A DNA stretch of 40,793 bases from Solobacterium sp. (GTDB lineage: Bacteria > Bacillota_I > Bacilli_A > Erysipelotrichales > Erysipelotrichaceae), in assembly GCA_017512725.1 (NCBI GenBank), contig JAFWEW010000021.1, positions 1 through 40,793 of the forward strand. Reading direction: 5' to 3'. Position 1 is the stretch's first letter. Each line of letters begins with the position of its first letter. The notes under the pieces were generated by a model, which saw only the letters and a program-made list of their open reading frames with translations, made no database searches and was not told the DNA's origin. Below are positions 33,292 through 40,793 of this stretch, one piece after another. Made by a program: the position numbers and the translations under genes.

Positions 33292-35159
33292 GATTTCTCT
33301 TCACTCAGCCGTTCCCACTCTTCCATGAGATGGGCAAGATCGTTATGGATCTGATCGATTTCTTCATCCAGTTCACTCATCTTCCGATAGTCCTGGTAAT
33401 ACTCCGGTTCATAGCGCAGCTGCCGTTTCTCTTCCAGCAGTGCTTCTTTTTCCGTTATGCGCCGCTCCGTCTTCTCGATCAGCCGGCGTTTTCCTTCCGG
33501 AGAGAGCTTTTTTGATTCGGCTGCCGGTTCCGGTTTGTCGTTCTTTGGCTCCTCCGGGATTTCCAGAAGTGCAGAAGCACGGTTTTCCTCGTATTCCTGA
33601 TAGGTCAGCGGATAATAGGCCGCTGTGCCGTTTTCCATGATCAGCAGGCTGGTTGCGAGCCGGGAGATGAAATAACGGTCATGTGAGACAAACAGGATCG
33701 TTCCCGTAAAGCCTTTCAGTGCGTCTTCCAGTGCTTCCTTGCCGGGAATATCCAGATGGTTCGTCGGTTCATCAAGAATCAGCAGATTCGCATGCTGAAG
33801 CAGCAGCTTTGCCAGCGACAGCCGCACCTTTTCTCCGCCGCTGAGCACATCGACGGTCTTGAACACATCGTCTGCCGAAAACAGGAACCGCCCGAGTACG
33901 GAACGGATCTCGGTCCGGTCGAGATCGGGATAATCATCCCAGAGTTCTTCCAGAACGGTCTTCCCGCTGGAGAACTGGGCCAGCTGCTGGTCAAAATAGC
34001 CCGGTTCGATCTGGTGTCCATACAGATATTCGCCCGAGAGTTTTGGAACGAGACCCATGACGGTCTTCACAAAGGTCGACTTGCCGCAGCCGTTGGGTCC
34101 GATCACCGCGACCCGGTCCCCCCGGCGCAGATTGAATGTCACTTCCGCCAGCGGATGGTCATAGCCAATCCCGAGCCGGTCGATCGTCAGTACTTTTTCT
34201 CCGCCTTTGGTCCGGGGTGAGAACTGCACATGGAAAGTCTTCTCATCTGCTGCATCCGGCTTTTCGATTTTCTCCATCCGGTCCAGATACTTGATTTTGG
34301 ACTGCGCAAAGGCAGCCTTGTTTTTCTTGTACCGGAATTTTTCGATCAGTGCTTCCAGGCGTTCGATATCTTTCTGCTGACGCTGGTAAGCCGCCATGCG
34401 CCGTTCCAGATTGTTCTTTTTCTGTTCCGTAAAGGAGGTATAGTTGCCCACGTAGCGGGTCATCGTACCGTATTCCATGTCATAGACCACATCTGTCACA
34501 TGATCCAGAAACATCCGGTCATGGCTGACCACTACTACGGCCTTCGGATACTTACGGATATAGCCTTCCAGCCATTCGATCGTTTCGAGGTCAAGATGGT
34601 TCGTCGGCTCATCCAGCAGAAGAATATCCGGCTTCGACAGCAGGAGCCGTACAAATGCGATCCTGGTCTTCTGTCCGCCCGAGAATTCCCCGATCCTGCG
34701 GTTCAGATCTTCCGGCGCAAATCCGAAGCGGGTAAATACCGTCCGCATCTCGGATTCCCAGTTATACCCGTTCATGGTTTCAAATTCTTCCTGGACCCGG
34801 GCATACTTCTGCAGCACTTTCTCGCTGGCATCCGTTGCCATCAGTTCACTGATGCGGTTCAGTTCTTCCTGCATCGCAAAGACCGGCGCAAATACCATGC
34901 GCAGTTCTTCCTCAACGGTACGGTCGTCATTTTCCAGCACCTTCTGTGCCAGATAGCCGATTGATACCCCGCTCATGACGGATACCGTGCCCTTGTCAAA
35001 GTTCATCTCTCCGGAAAGGCATCGCAAAAACGTCGTCTTACCGCAACCATTGCGGCCGACGATCGTTATTTTTTCGGTGCCTTTGATTTCAAACTTCACG
35101 TCTTCGAAGACCGGATCGGCTCCGAAGTATTTACTGCCGTGAGATACCTGATAAAGCAT
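33288..35159 (-). CDS. ABC-F family ATPase
   Basis: A 623-residue soluble protein with two ATP-binding domains and no membrane segments. Domain 1 has Walker A GRNGCGKT (35-42), signature FSGGQ (159-163) and Walker B with Glu184 and His213. Domain 2 has GPNGCGKS, LSGGE and ILDEPTNHLD. A charged inter-domain linker (about 240-320) is the P-site tRNA interaction motif region of ribosome-acting ABC-F factors, and a coiled coil ends the protein (about 550-615), as in the YdiF/Uup type. It probably acts on ribosomes in translation; antibiotic protection cannot be inferred. It begins 5 nt after licD. Confidence 0.93.
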   Translation of the reverse strand: MLYQVSHGSKYFGADPVFEDVKFEIKGTEKITIVGRNGCGKTTFLRCLSGEMNFDKGTVSVMSGVSIGYLAQKVLENDDRTVEEELRMVFAPVFAMQEELNRISELMATDASEKVLQKYARVQEEFETMNGYNWESEMRTVFTRFGFAPEDLNRRIGEFSGGQKTRIAFVRLLLSKPDILLLDEPTNHLDLETIEWLEGYIRKYPKAVVVVSHDRMFLDHVTDVVYDMEYGTMTRYVGNYTSFTEQKKNNLERRMAAYQRQQKDIERLEALIEKFRYKKNKAAFAQSKIKYLDRMEKIEKPDAADEKTFHVQFSPRTKGGEKVLTIDRLGIGYDHPLAEVTFNLRRGDRVAVIGPNGCGKSTFVKTVMGLVPKLSGEYLYGHQIEPGYFDQQLAQFSSGKTVLEELWDDYPDLDRTEIRSVLGRFLFSADDVFKTVDVLSGGEKVRLSLAKLLLQHANLLILDEPTNHLDIPGKEALEDALKGFTGTILFVSHDRYFISRLATSLLIMENGTAAYYPLTYQEYEENRASALLEIPEEPKNDKPEPAAESKKLSPEGKRRLIEKTERRITEKEALLEEKRQLRYEPEYYQDYRKMSELDEEIDQIHNDLAHLMEEWERLSEEKS

Positions 35160-35164
35160 AGTTC

Positions 35165-35986
35165 TTACAGTTTAATATCAACAATATGTTTTGCGACGCG
35201 CTTGTCTTCCGGCGGCGGCGTCATGTAGGACGGTGCGATCGCCGTGCAGAGATACTCATGCGGATGATTGGCAATCGGGAATTCCGTATCTTCAAACTTA
35301 ATATAGTGCGGCGGGAAAATATCCTCCCTGCGGAAAATAAACGGCTTGAACGGCGTTTTCCAGACCCAGGTCAGGTCAAACCCGACATACGGGCTCCCCT
35401 GCTTCTCGCAGATCCGGCTGTAGCGGTCTGCCACCTTCATGATGGCGCTCTTGATATGAACCGGATTGATATGGAATACATTGTCTGCGATGATCTCCGG
35501 TACCATCAGAATATAGTTGGCAAGCCGGAACGGCAGATCGATCCATTTATTCGTGGTCGCATAATCCCATACAAAGATGTCGATGAAGATGCCGTCACAC
35601 CCGTCATATCCGGTACACCGGTTGGACAGGAGCGTATTGACTTCTTTCAGATACGTTCCCTTTTTGCGGATCTTCATGCCCGGGATCAGAACGTTGTACC
35701 GCTTGTCCGTATACCAGCACTGGAATACGTATTTGTCCTGTTTTTTCATCACTTCAATGAAGCGCATGAAGTCTTCCTTCATCATGAAGAAGTCCGCATC
35801 GTCATCCCAGGGAATAAAGCCCCCATGGCGCACTGCACCAAGTGCGCTTCCGCCCGAGAGAAAATAAGGGATGTCATTCTCCCTGCACAGTTTGTCGATA
35901 TCCTTCATCATTTCCAGAAGAACACGCTGAACATCACTGACCAGCACTTTTGTGCCGTCACTGTTTTCCTTGAGAATATATTCCAT
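35165..35986 (-). CDS. LicD family protein
   Basis: A 273-residue cytosolic protein. The core SGGSALGAVRHGGFIPWDDD (GGS at 45-47, Asp61-63 and Asp65) is the nucleotidyltransferase-like signature of the LicD family, members of which transfer phosphocholine or related groups from CDP-activated donors to teichoic acids or glycans. No choline uptake or CTP-transferase genes (licA-C) are present here, so the donor is unknown. GAGGAG precedes the ATG. It is packed between asnS (14 nt) and the ABC-F gene (5 nt). Confidence 0.9.
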   Translation of the reverse strand: MEYILKENSDGTKVLVSDVQRVLLEMMKDIDKLCRENDIPYFLSGGSALGAVRHGGFIPWDDDADFFMMKEDFMRFIEVMKKQDKYVFQCWYTDKRYNVLIPGMKIRKKGTYLKEVNTLLSNRCTGYDGCDGIFIDIFVWDYATTNKWIDLPFRLANYILMVPEIIADNVFHINPVHIKSAIMKVADRYSRICEKQGSPYVGFDLTWVWKTPFKPFIFRREDIFPPHYIKFEDTEFPIANHPHEYLCTAIAPSYMTPPPEDKRVAKHIVDIKL

Positions 35987-36000
35987 CCCTGACTCCTCAC

Positions 36001-37386
36001 TTAGAAATTCAAGTTGCGCGGTGTCCGTGCAAACGGAATGACATCACGGATGTTTTCCATTCCGGTCACATACATCACGAAACGCTCAAAGCCCAGACCA
36101 AAGCCGGCATGTTTACAGCCACCGAAACGTCTCAGATCCAGGTACCACTGGTAACCGTCCAGCTTCATGCCAAGATCCGTCATGCGCTGCTCCAGCACAT
36201 CCAGACGTTCTTCTCTCTGGCTGCCGCCGACGAGTTCGCCAACCCCCGGTACCAGAAGATCACATGCCGCAACCGTCTTTCCGTCGTCGTTGAGGCGCAT
36301 GTAGAATGCCTTGATCTCCTGCGGATAGTTGATCAGGAATACCGGACCATTTACAACCTTCTCGGTAATGTACCGCTCATGTTCGGTCGCAAGATCCATT
36401 CCCCATTCGATTTTGCTGTTTTCAAACTTCACATCGGCATTCTTCAGGATCTCGATTGCCTCGGTATACTCCATGCGGCGGAACTCGCTGTTCTTGACCG
36501 CATCCAGCCGTGCCAGCAGATCCTTGTCCACAAAGGAGTTGAAGAACTCCATCTCAGCCGGGCAGTTGTCCTGAACATACTGAATGCAGAACTTGATCAT
36601 ATCTTCGATCAGATCCATGTCATCTTCCAGATCCGCAAATGCGATCTCCGGTTCGATCATCCAGAACTCTGCCGCGTGGTTTGTCGTATTGGAGTTTTCT
36701 GCACGGAAGGTCGGTCCGAACGTGTAGATATCACGGAACGCCAGGGCATAGGCTTCTCCCTGCAGCTGACCGGATACCGTCAGGCTTGCGTGCTTGCCGA
36801 AGAAATCCTCATCGTATTTCGCATCGCTGCGGGTCGTAACCGTAAAGGTTTCGCCTGCACCTTCTGCATCGTTGCCGGTGATGATCGGTGTGTGTACATA
36901 TACAAATCCCTGGCTCTGGAAAAATTCATGAATCGCCATTGCCAGTACAGAACGGACCCGGAATACCGCAGAGAATGTGTTCGTACGGGGACGAAGATGC
37001 CCGATCTCGCGAAGGTATTCAAACGAATGCCGCTTCTTCTGCAGCGGATAGGAGTTGTCGCAGACCCCTTCGACTACAACTTCCGTCGCCTGGATCTCAA
37101 ACGGCTGCTTGTTCTCCGGCGTCGCAACATATTTTCCGGTTACACTGATCGCAGCACCGGTCAGCAGCTTGCCGATTTCCGCATAGTTGGAAAGCGTATC
37201 GGAATATACGATCTGGGCATTCTTGAAATAGGTTCCGTCGTTCAGTGCGATGAAGCCGACATTCTTGCCGCACCGGTTCGTGCGGATCCAGCCCTGCAGA
37301 TAAACGTATTCAACCTGATCTTTTTCCATATCCGAACCGTCGATGGTCATTTCGTACAGTTCTCTTACCGTCATGTCACTCAGCAT
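36001..37386 (-). CDS. asnS: Asparaginyl-tRNA synthetase
   Basis: A 461-residue class IIb synthetase charging tRNA-Asn. An N-terminal OB-fold anticodon-binding domain (about 25-115) with [11 protein letters not shown] is followed by the catalytic core: motif 2 around [15 protein letters not shown], and motif 3 [15 protein letters not shown] near the end. The C-terminal PRNLNF is typical of AsnRS. The ATG overlaps the end of rex by 11 nt and has AAGGGG 9 nt upstream, so it is translated from the rex transcript. Confidence 0.96.
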   Translation of the reverse strand: MLSDMTVRELYEMTIDGSDMEKDQVEYVYLQGWIRTNRCGKNVGFIALNDGTYFKNAQIVYSDTLSNYAEIGKLLTGAAISVTGKYVATPENKQPFEIQATEVVVEGVCDNSYPLQKKRHSFEYLREIGHLRPRTNTFSAVFRVRSVLAMAIHEFFQSQGFVYVHTPIITGNDAEGAGETFTVTTRSDAKYDEDFFGKHASLTVSGQLQGEAYALAFRDIYTFGPTFRAENSNTTNHAAEFWMIEPEIAFADLEDDMDLIEDMIKFCIQYVQDNCPAEMEFFNSFVDKDLLARLDAVKNSEFRRMEYTEAIEILKNADVKFENSKIEWGMDLATEHERYITEKVVNGPVFLINYPQEIKAFYMRLNDDGKTVAACDLLVPGVGELVGGSQREERLDVLEQRMTDLGMKLDGYQWYLDLRRFGGCKHAGFGLGFERFVMYVTGMENIRDVIPFARTPRNLNF

Positions 37387-38032
37387 TATTGATTCCCCTT
37401 TTCTTGTTTATACTCATCGAATTTGCCTCAAATACCAGTTCCTGGATCGATGAGACCACATCTATCTGTTTTACGCGCACCCCCTCCGGTACGCTGAAAT
37501 GTTCACTGGCGAAACTGACGATTCCCGTGATCCCGTTGTCGATCAGGAAATCTACCGTTTTCTGAATATCTTTGGAAATACACAGGATCGCGATCCGGCA
37601 TCCCGGCGGCTTCTTGGATACAAACTCATCCAGTGAATAGACCGGCACCTGTGTCTTTCCGACATTCTGCGGATTGAGGTCAAATGCGCAAACGATCTCT
37701 CCGACAACGTGGTTCCACTGATTATAGTTCAGCAGCGCCTTTCCAAGATTACCGGCTCCAACCAGAATGATCTTCTCATCAAAGTTCATTCCAAGCTGTT
37801 CCGAGAATACCCGGATCAGATCATCCACGTTATAGCCATACCCCTGTTTTCCGAGATTTCCGAGAAAGGAGAAATCCCGGCGGATCGTCGTAGGCTCAAT
37901 CGCTACATATTCCGCAAGCTCACGCGACATTACCCGTTCGATACCTTCCGACTTCAGATGACGGAGTGCTTTCAAATAAATGGGATATCGGTGAAGCGTC
38001 GCTTTTGGTACTTCCTTAATAATTTCCATCAT
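37376..38032 (-). CDS. rex: Redox-sensing transcriptional repressor Rex
   Basis: A 218-residue homodimeric repressor that senses the NADH/NAD+ ratio and controls fermentation and respiration genes. The N-terminal winged helix (about 1-80) contains [20 protein letters not shown] and [10 protein letters not shown]. The Rossmann domain begins [10 protein letters not shown] (about 90-99), and the C-terminal helix swaps between subunits. AGGTG lies 4 nt before the start. A promoter with an overlapping candidate Rex site lies directly upstream, suggesting autoregulation. The gene overlaps asnS by 11 nt. Confidence 0.96.
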   Translation of the reverse strand: MMEIIKEVPKATLHRYPIYLKALRHLKSEGIERVMSRELAEYVAIEPTTIRRDFSFLGNLGKQGYGYNVDDLIRVFSEQLGMNFDEKIILVGAGNLGKALLNYNQWNHVVGEIVCAFDLNPQNVGKTQVPVYSLDEFVSKKPPGCRIAILCISKDIQKTVDFLIDNGITGIVSFASEHFSVPEGVRVKQIDVVSSIQELVFEANSMSINKKRGINNAE

Positions 38033-38048
38033 TAATCACCTGCCAAAA

Positions 38049-38077
38049 AGAATATCACCTTGTGAATGTGAAAACAA
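38049..38077 (-). promoter_or_regulatory. rex promoter with overlapping candidate Rex operator
   Basis: On the minus strand TTGTTT and TATTCT are 17 nt apart, about 17 nt upstream of the rex start. The 18-mer TTGTTTTCACATTCACAA (38060-38077) covers the -35 and most of the spacer. Its right half TTCACAA is a perfect half of the Rex consensus TTGTGAAnnnnTTCACAA; the left half keeps TTGT. Occupancy would block RNA polymerase. Confidence 0.55.
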
Positions 38078-38078
38078 G

Positions 38079-39095
38079 TTAATATTCTCCCGGCATCTCC
38101 AGACTGGGATCCGCCGCATCCGCAAAGCTGCCAAACTGCTTATGAAGATAAGCGACATAACCGGATGCCCCGATCATCGCCGCATTGTCCGTACAGTATT
38201 TCAGCGGCGGGATCACCAGTTCGCATTCCGGTACTGCTTCTATCTTTTCCCTGATCAGTTCCCGCAGTCTGGAATTGGCCGCAACACCCCCTGCCAGCAC
38301 CAGCATCTTCGGTTTCTTTTCCCGTACGGCATTGACTGTCTTATCCGTCAGGGACTGCAGTGCCGTCTCCTGGAAGCACCAGGCAAGATCGGCCGGTACG
38401 ACCTCGATACCGTTCCGCTTCAGTCTGTCATTCAGCTGCAGCACGGCCGTTTTCAGACCCGAAAACGAGAAATCGTACGGTTCATCGGTTTTGGGGGTCG
38501 GAAGTTTATAAAGCGGATCTGCTTTGCCCTCTTTTGCCAGCCTGTCGATGGCCGGACCGCCGGGATAACCAAGATCCAGTACTCTGGCAACCTTGTCGTA
38601 AGCTTCTCCGATCGCATCATCTGCAGTTGTGCCGATGACTTCAAAGTGATAGTCATCTTCCATCCAGACAAGCTCGGTATGCCCTCCGGAAACCACCAGT
38701 GCCATGAGCGGGAATTTCAGTTCCGTCACAAACGCATTGGCAAAGATATGGCCCGTAATATGGTGTACCGGGACAAGCGGCTTATGGAAGGCAAATGCGA
38801 CCGTCTTCGCGGCCATTACGCCCACATGAAGACTTCCGATCAGTCCCGGCCCCTGCGTATAGGCAACCGCGTCGATATCATCCATGGACAGACCGGATTC
38901 CTTCAGTGCCTCACAGATTACGGCCGAGATATTCTCCACATGGATCCGGCTGGCAACTTCCGGCACGACCCCTCCATACAGCGTATGCACATTGATCTGA
39001 CTGCTCACGACATTGGAAAGGATCTCATTCCCGTTCCGTACAACTGCACATGCGGTTTCATCGCAGCTTGATTCAATTGCCAGTATCGTCGTCAT
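38079..39095 (-). CDS. tsaD: tRNA t6A threonylcarbamoyltransferase TsaD
   Basis: A 338-residue ASKHA-fold protein that transfers threonylcarbamoyl to A37 of ANN-decoding tRNAs, working with TsaB and TsaE. It has IESSCDET near the N-terminus, the metal motif HITGH (112-116), SGGHTEL, FSFSGLKTA and LAGGVAANSRLR, with the late metal Asp in CTDNAAMIG. Length is normal for the family. The ATG lies inside the 3' end of rimI (23-nt overlap), so the two are coupled. Confidence 0.96.
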   Translation of the reverse strand: MTTILAIESSCDETACAVVRNGNEILSNVVSSQINVHTLYGGVVPEVASRIHVENISAVICEALKESGLSMDDIDAVAYTQGPGLIGSLHVGVMAAKTVAFAFHKPLVPVHHITGHIFANAFVTELKFPLMALVVSGGHTELVWMEDDYHFEVIGTTADDAIGEAYDKVARVLDLGYPGGPAIDRLAKEGKADPLYKLPTPKTDEPYDFSFSGLKTAVLQLNDRLKRNGIEVVPADLAWCFQETALQSLTDKTVNAVREKKPKMLVLAGGVAANSRLRELIREKIEAVPECELVIPPLKYCTDNAAMIGASGYVAYLHKQFGSFADAADPSLEMPGEY

Positions 39096-39534
39096 AGGTA
39101 CCTCCCAGAGGAAGAACCATCAGGATCGCGTCTTCCCCGTTTTCGTAATAGTTTTTTCGCATCGCAGCGTCAATAAATCCAAACTGATGGTAGAGACGGA
39201 TCGCCGGCTCATTGGATACCCGCACTTCCAGACTCAGTATTTCACATCCGTTTTCTTCCGCATGCGCGATGCATTTCTTCAGCAGCTTCCGGCCGATTCC
39301 CTTCTTCTGAGCCTTTGCGGCAACTCCGATATTGGCAAGCTGTGCCTTCTCGTAAAGGATCCACCAGTCGATATAGCCGATGATCTCTCCGTTTTCTTCT
39401 TCCACCCAGAGATTGGAAAACGGATTCTCATGCAGTTCATAAAGAAATTCGGATCTCGGCCATGGGCTTTCCGGGAAAAGCTGTTCTTCCAGCGCAAGAA
39501 CCGCAGGCAGATCCTTTTCTTCCATTTCTCTCAT
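39073..39534 (-). CDS. rimI: Ribosomal protein N-alanyl acetyltransferase RimI
   Basis: A 153-residue GNAT enzyme. The acetyl-CoA loop is AAKAQKKGIGRKLL, with LEVRVSNEPAIRLYHQFGF near the end, the usual RimI pattern. It is encoded between tsaB and tsaD with overlaps on both sides (4 nt and 23 nt), the conserved Bacillota arrangement, which supports the name more than sequence alone. RimI acetylates the N-terminus of S18 in E. coli; the substrate here is not shown. Confidence 0.9.
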   Translation of the reverse strand: MREMEEKDLPAVLALEEQLFPESPWPRSEFLYELHENPFSNLWVEEENGEIIGYIDWWILYEKAQLANIGVAAKAQKKGIGRKLLKKCIAHAEENGCEILSLEVRVSNEPAIRLYHQFGFIDAAMRKNYYENGEDAILMVLPLGGTYDDDTGN

Positions 39535-40136
39535 TGTTTTTTCACCAGATAGGCTTCCGCCGGTTTCAGATAATCCGGGGTAAGCAGATGTACATTTTCA
39601 ACCGGCTTCCATTCCGGTTTCAGAAGCAGAAAATTCTGCGCGAGATCCGGCCAGCAGTCTTCCTGACCGATCAGATGCCCTTCTCCCAGCACGGTTTCGC
39701 TTTCCTGAATGGAATCCCGCAGTTCATCGACATCGGCCGCCTGCGGCCCGGAAACCGCCTTTCCGCCCTCATAAACGGCATGATAGGCCCGATGCCCTCT
39801 GGCATCCATAAGCACATGTACATGCGGTTCTGTACCAGCAATCAGCTGCAAAGAGCCCAGTGTATACAGCGGGATATCCTTCATTGCCGCAAATACCTTG
39901 GCCACCGTCATGGCGATCCGTACACCTGTATAGCTTCCGGGTCCGGAAGTGATCACAATTTCAGAAAGATCTTCCGTTTTAACGCCGTTTTCATCCATCA
40001 GACGGATCAGCTGCGGAAACAGTTCCTCGCTCTGCCGCTTCCAGCAGGTCTCCTGTACCGAAGCCAGAACCTGATCTTCTTTCAGCAATGCCAGAACCAG
40101 AAATGTCTGGCTTGTATCCATACATAATGTAATCAT
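39531..40136 (-). CDS. tsaB: tRNA t6A biosynthesis scaffold TsaB
   Basis: A 201-residue ASKHA-fold partner that dimerises with TsaD. It has CMDTSQTFLVLAL at the N-terminus and the hallmark SGPGSYTGVRI at about 64-74, and lacks the TsaD metal-binding His pair. Both ends overlap neighbours by 4 nt (tsaE upstream, rimI downstream), indicating coupled translation. Confidence 0.94.
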   Translation of the reverse strand: MITLCMDTSQTFLVLALLKEDQVLASVQETCWKRQSEELFPQLIRLMDENGVKTEDLSEIVITSGPGSYTGVRIAMTVAKVFAAMKDIPLYTLGSLQLIAGTEPHVHVLMDARGHRAYHAVYEGGKAVSGPQAADVDELRDSIQESETVLGEGHLIGQEDCWPDLAQNFLLLKPEWKPVENVHLLTPDYLKPAEAYLVKKQ

Positions 40137-40588
40137 GCGATTTCCTCCAGAAGCGCTTCATACTGCGCTCCAACAGCCTCTAAGACAAACTGCCGGGCAT
40201 CTTCTTCCAGCAGAGTGATCTTCACGGAGAGATACTCCTCTGGAATCAGCTGCGGGGCATACTGTGCCCACTCGATTACGGTCAGCCCCCCGTCATACAT
40301 ATATTCTTCGAAGCCAAGATCCTGATCGAGCCCTTCCAGACGGTAGGCGTCAATATGGTTCAGCAGGATCCGTCCCCCGCGGTACAGCTTCTGGATCGTA
40401 AACGTCGGAGAAGTCACGTTCCGCCGGATCCCAAGTCCTTTTGCGATTCCCTGGGTCAGTGTGGTTTTTCCGGCTCCAAGGTCTCCGGACAGTAAAAAAA
40501 CCATGTTTTCTTTCGCATGTCTTCCAAGCTGTTCGCCCAGCGCATGGGTCTCAGCCCTGTTTTCGGTTCTTCGTATCAGTGTTTTCAT
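40133..40588 (-). CDS. tsaE: tRNA t6A biosynthesis ATPase TsaE
   Basis: A 151-residue P-loop ATPase needed to recycle the TsaB-TsaD complex. Walker A is GDLGAGKT (35-42); SPTFTI (60-65), HIDAYRL (78-84) and IEWAQY (105-110) are TsaE landmarks. The start is set at the ATG of MKTLIRR, which gives the usual short leader before the first conserved Thr. An ATG 18 nt upstream (40606) is part of a TATAAT promoter element, so it would not be in a transcript from that promoter. A still longer frame would run into the 5S rRNA gene and is rejected. First gene of the operon ending at 32650. Confidence 0.94.
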   Translation of the reverse strand: MKTLIRRTENRAETHALGEQLGRHAKENMVFLLSGDLGAGKTTLTQGIAKGLGIRRNVTSPTFTIQKLYRGGRILLNHIDAYRLEGLDQDLGFEEYMYDGGLTVIEWAQYAPQLIPEEYLSVKITLLEEDARQFVLEAVGAQYEALLEEIA

Positions 40589-40604
40589 ATCATTTGCCTG
40601 ACTC

Positions 40605-40632
40605 ATTATAGCCGTTCTCTTGTAAAAAACAA
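40605..40632 (-). promoter_or_regulatory. Promoter of the tsaE operon, inside the rRNA terminator tail
   Basis: On the minus strand a perfect TATAAT (40610 to 40605) is 16 nt from TTGTTT (40632 to 40627). The -35 lies in the T tract of the rRNA terminator. The transcript would start near 40598, leaving about 10 nt before the chosen tsaE ATG. Confidence 0.6.
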
Positions 40633-40656
40633 AAAAAAGCCCGGAAATAACTCCGG
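40627..40656 (-). terminator. Intrinsic terminator of the rRNA operon
   Basis: On the minus strand CCCGGA and TCCGGG arms enclose GTTATT-type loop bases and are followed by a run of eight T. It starts 4 nt past the 5S 3' end. Confidence 0.88.
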
Positions 40657-40660
40657 GAAA

Positions 40661-40772
40661 CCGGCAACGTCCTCGATTCACTATGGCAGGCATAGCTATT
40701 TTTGGCCCTGGAGTGCTTAACTTCTGTGTTCGGGATGGGAACAGGTGTGACCACTCCGGTATCGTCACCAGA
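40661..40772 (-). rRNA. rrf: 5S ribosomal RNA
   Basis: The minus strand reads as a bacterial 5S rRNA: 5' CTGGTGAC pairs with 3' GTTGCCGG to form helix I, and the conserved CCCATCCCGAACACAGAAGT and TTAAGC segments are present at the expected places. Length is about 112 nt; ends are set from the helix I pairing and may be off by one or two bases. As the last gene before the terminator, it implies a 16S-23S-5S operon continuing past the right edge; 40774-40793 is the 23S-5S spacer. Confidence 0.96.
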
Positions 40773-40793
40773 TCTTTTTCCAGGGATCGCTCC

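Noticed and set aside
36109-37392. 427-codon plus-strand frame opposite asnS
   Set aside because: Antisense to a complete AsnRS; no domain or start signal.
40589-40768. N-terminal extension of tsaE
   Set aside because: It would translate through the rRNA terminator into the 5S rRNA gene; the extension shows no family similarity.

Overview
The window comes from a mid-GC Bacillota (Firmicutes) genome. Erysipelotrichia is my best guess: c-di-GMP enzymes, hybrid histidine kinases and a stand-alone Hpt protein sit beside a long PPi-dependent phosphofructokinase, Rex, LicD and a Gram-positive sortase pilus. The lineage is inferred from gene content only. Nearly everything is on the minus strand; the exceptions are a GH13 glucosidase and a CPBP-like membrane protein.

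Layout, left to right. (1) 1-12.8 kb is a signalling block: the start of an Hpt gene, a two-receiver hybrid kinase, a soluble PAS/GGDEF/GGDEF/EAL protein, a plus-strand GH13 alpha-glucosidase, a second hybrid kinase and a membrane diguanylate cyclase. (2) 13-16.8 kb holds a DUF1232-like protein, a degenerate CPBP protein, a membrane-anchored glycerophosphodiester phosphodiesterase and a small membrane protein. (3) 16.9-19.4 kb is cytosine deaminase codA with an MFS transporter, preceded by a perfect 14-bp palindrome. (4) 19.5-23.8 kb has a GNAT acetyltransferase, a 7TM EAL phosphodiesterase and pfp. (5) 24.1-32.4 kb is a visibly AT-richer sortase pilus operon: large LPETG tip adhesin, LPITG backbone pilin, APNTG minor pilin, a signal-peptidase-like protein and a class C sortase. 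(6) 32.6-40.6 kb is a tightly packed housekeeping operon, tsaE-tsaB-rimI-tsaD-rex-asnS-licD-abcF-membrane protein, ending at a strong terminator. (7) The right edge holds a 5S rRNA gene and its terminator.

How the genes work together. The signalling block can make and degrade c-di-GMP (two intact GGDEF sites, two intact EAL sites) and feed phosphoryl groups to an Hpt protein, but the window holds no response regulator with an output domain. The pilus operon encodes shaft, base, tip and polymerising sortase. Its signal-peptidase-like member keeps the nucleophilic Ser but has Ala where the catalytic Lys belongs, as in pilus-assembly factors that are no longer proteases. The spacers before the two pilin genes contain strong or competing RNA hairpins that could set subunit ratios. 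TsaB/D/E form the t6A tRNA-modification set, and rex has a promoter overlapped by a candidate Rex operator.

Most promising for follow-up: the pseudo-signal-peptidase, the inter-pilin hairpins, the paired sensor architecture of the c-di-GMP/kinase operon, and the codA operator.
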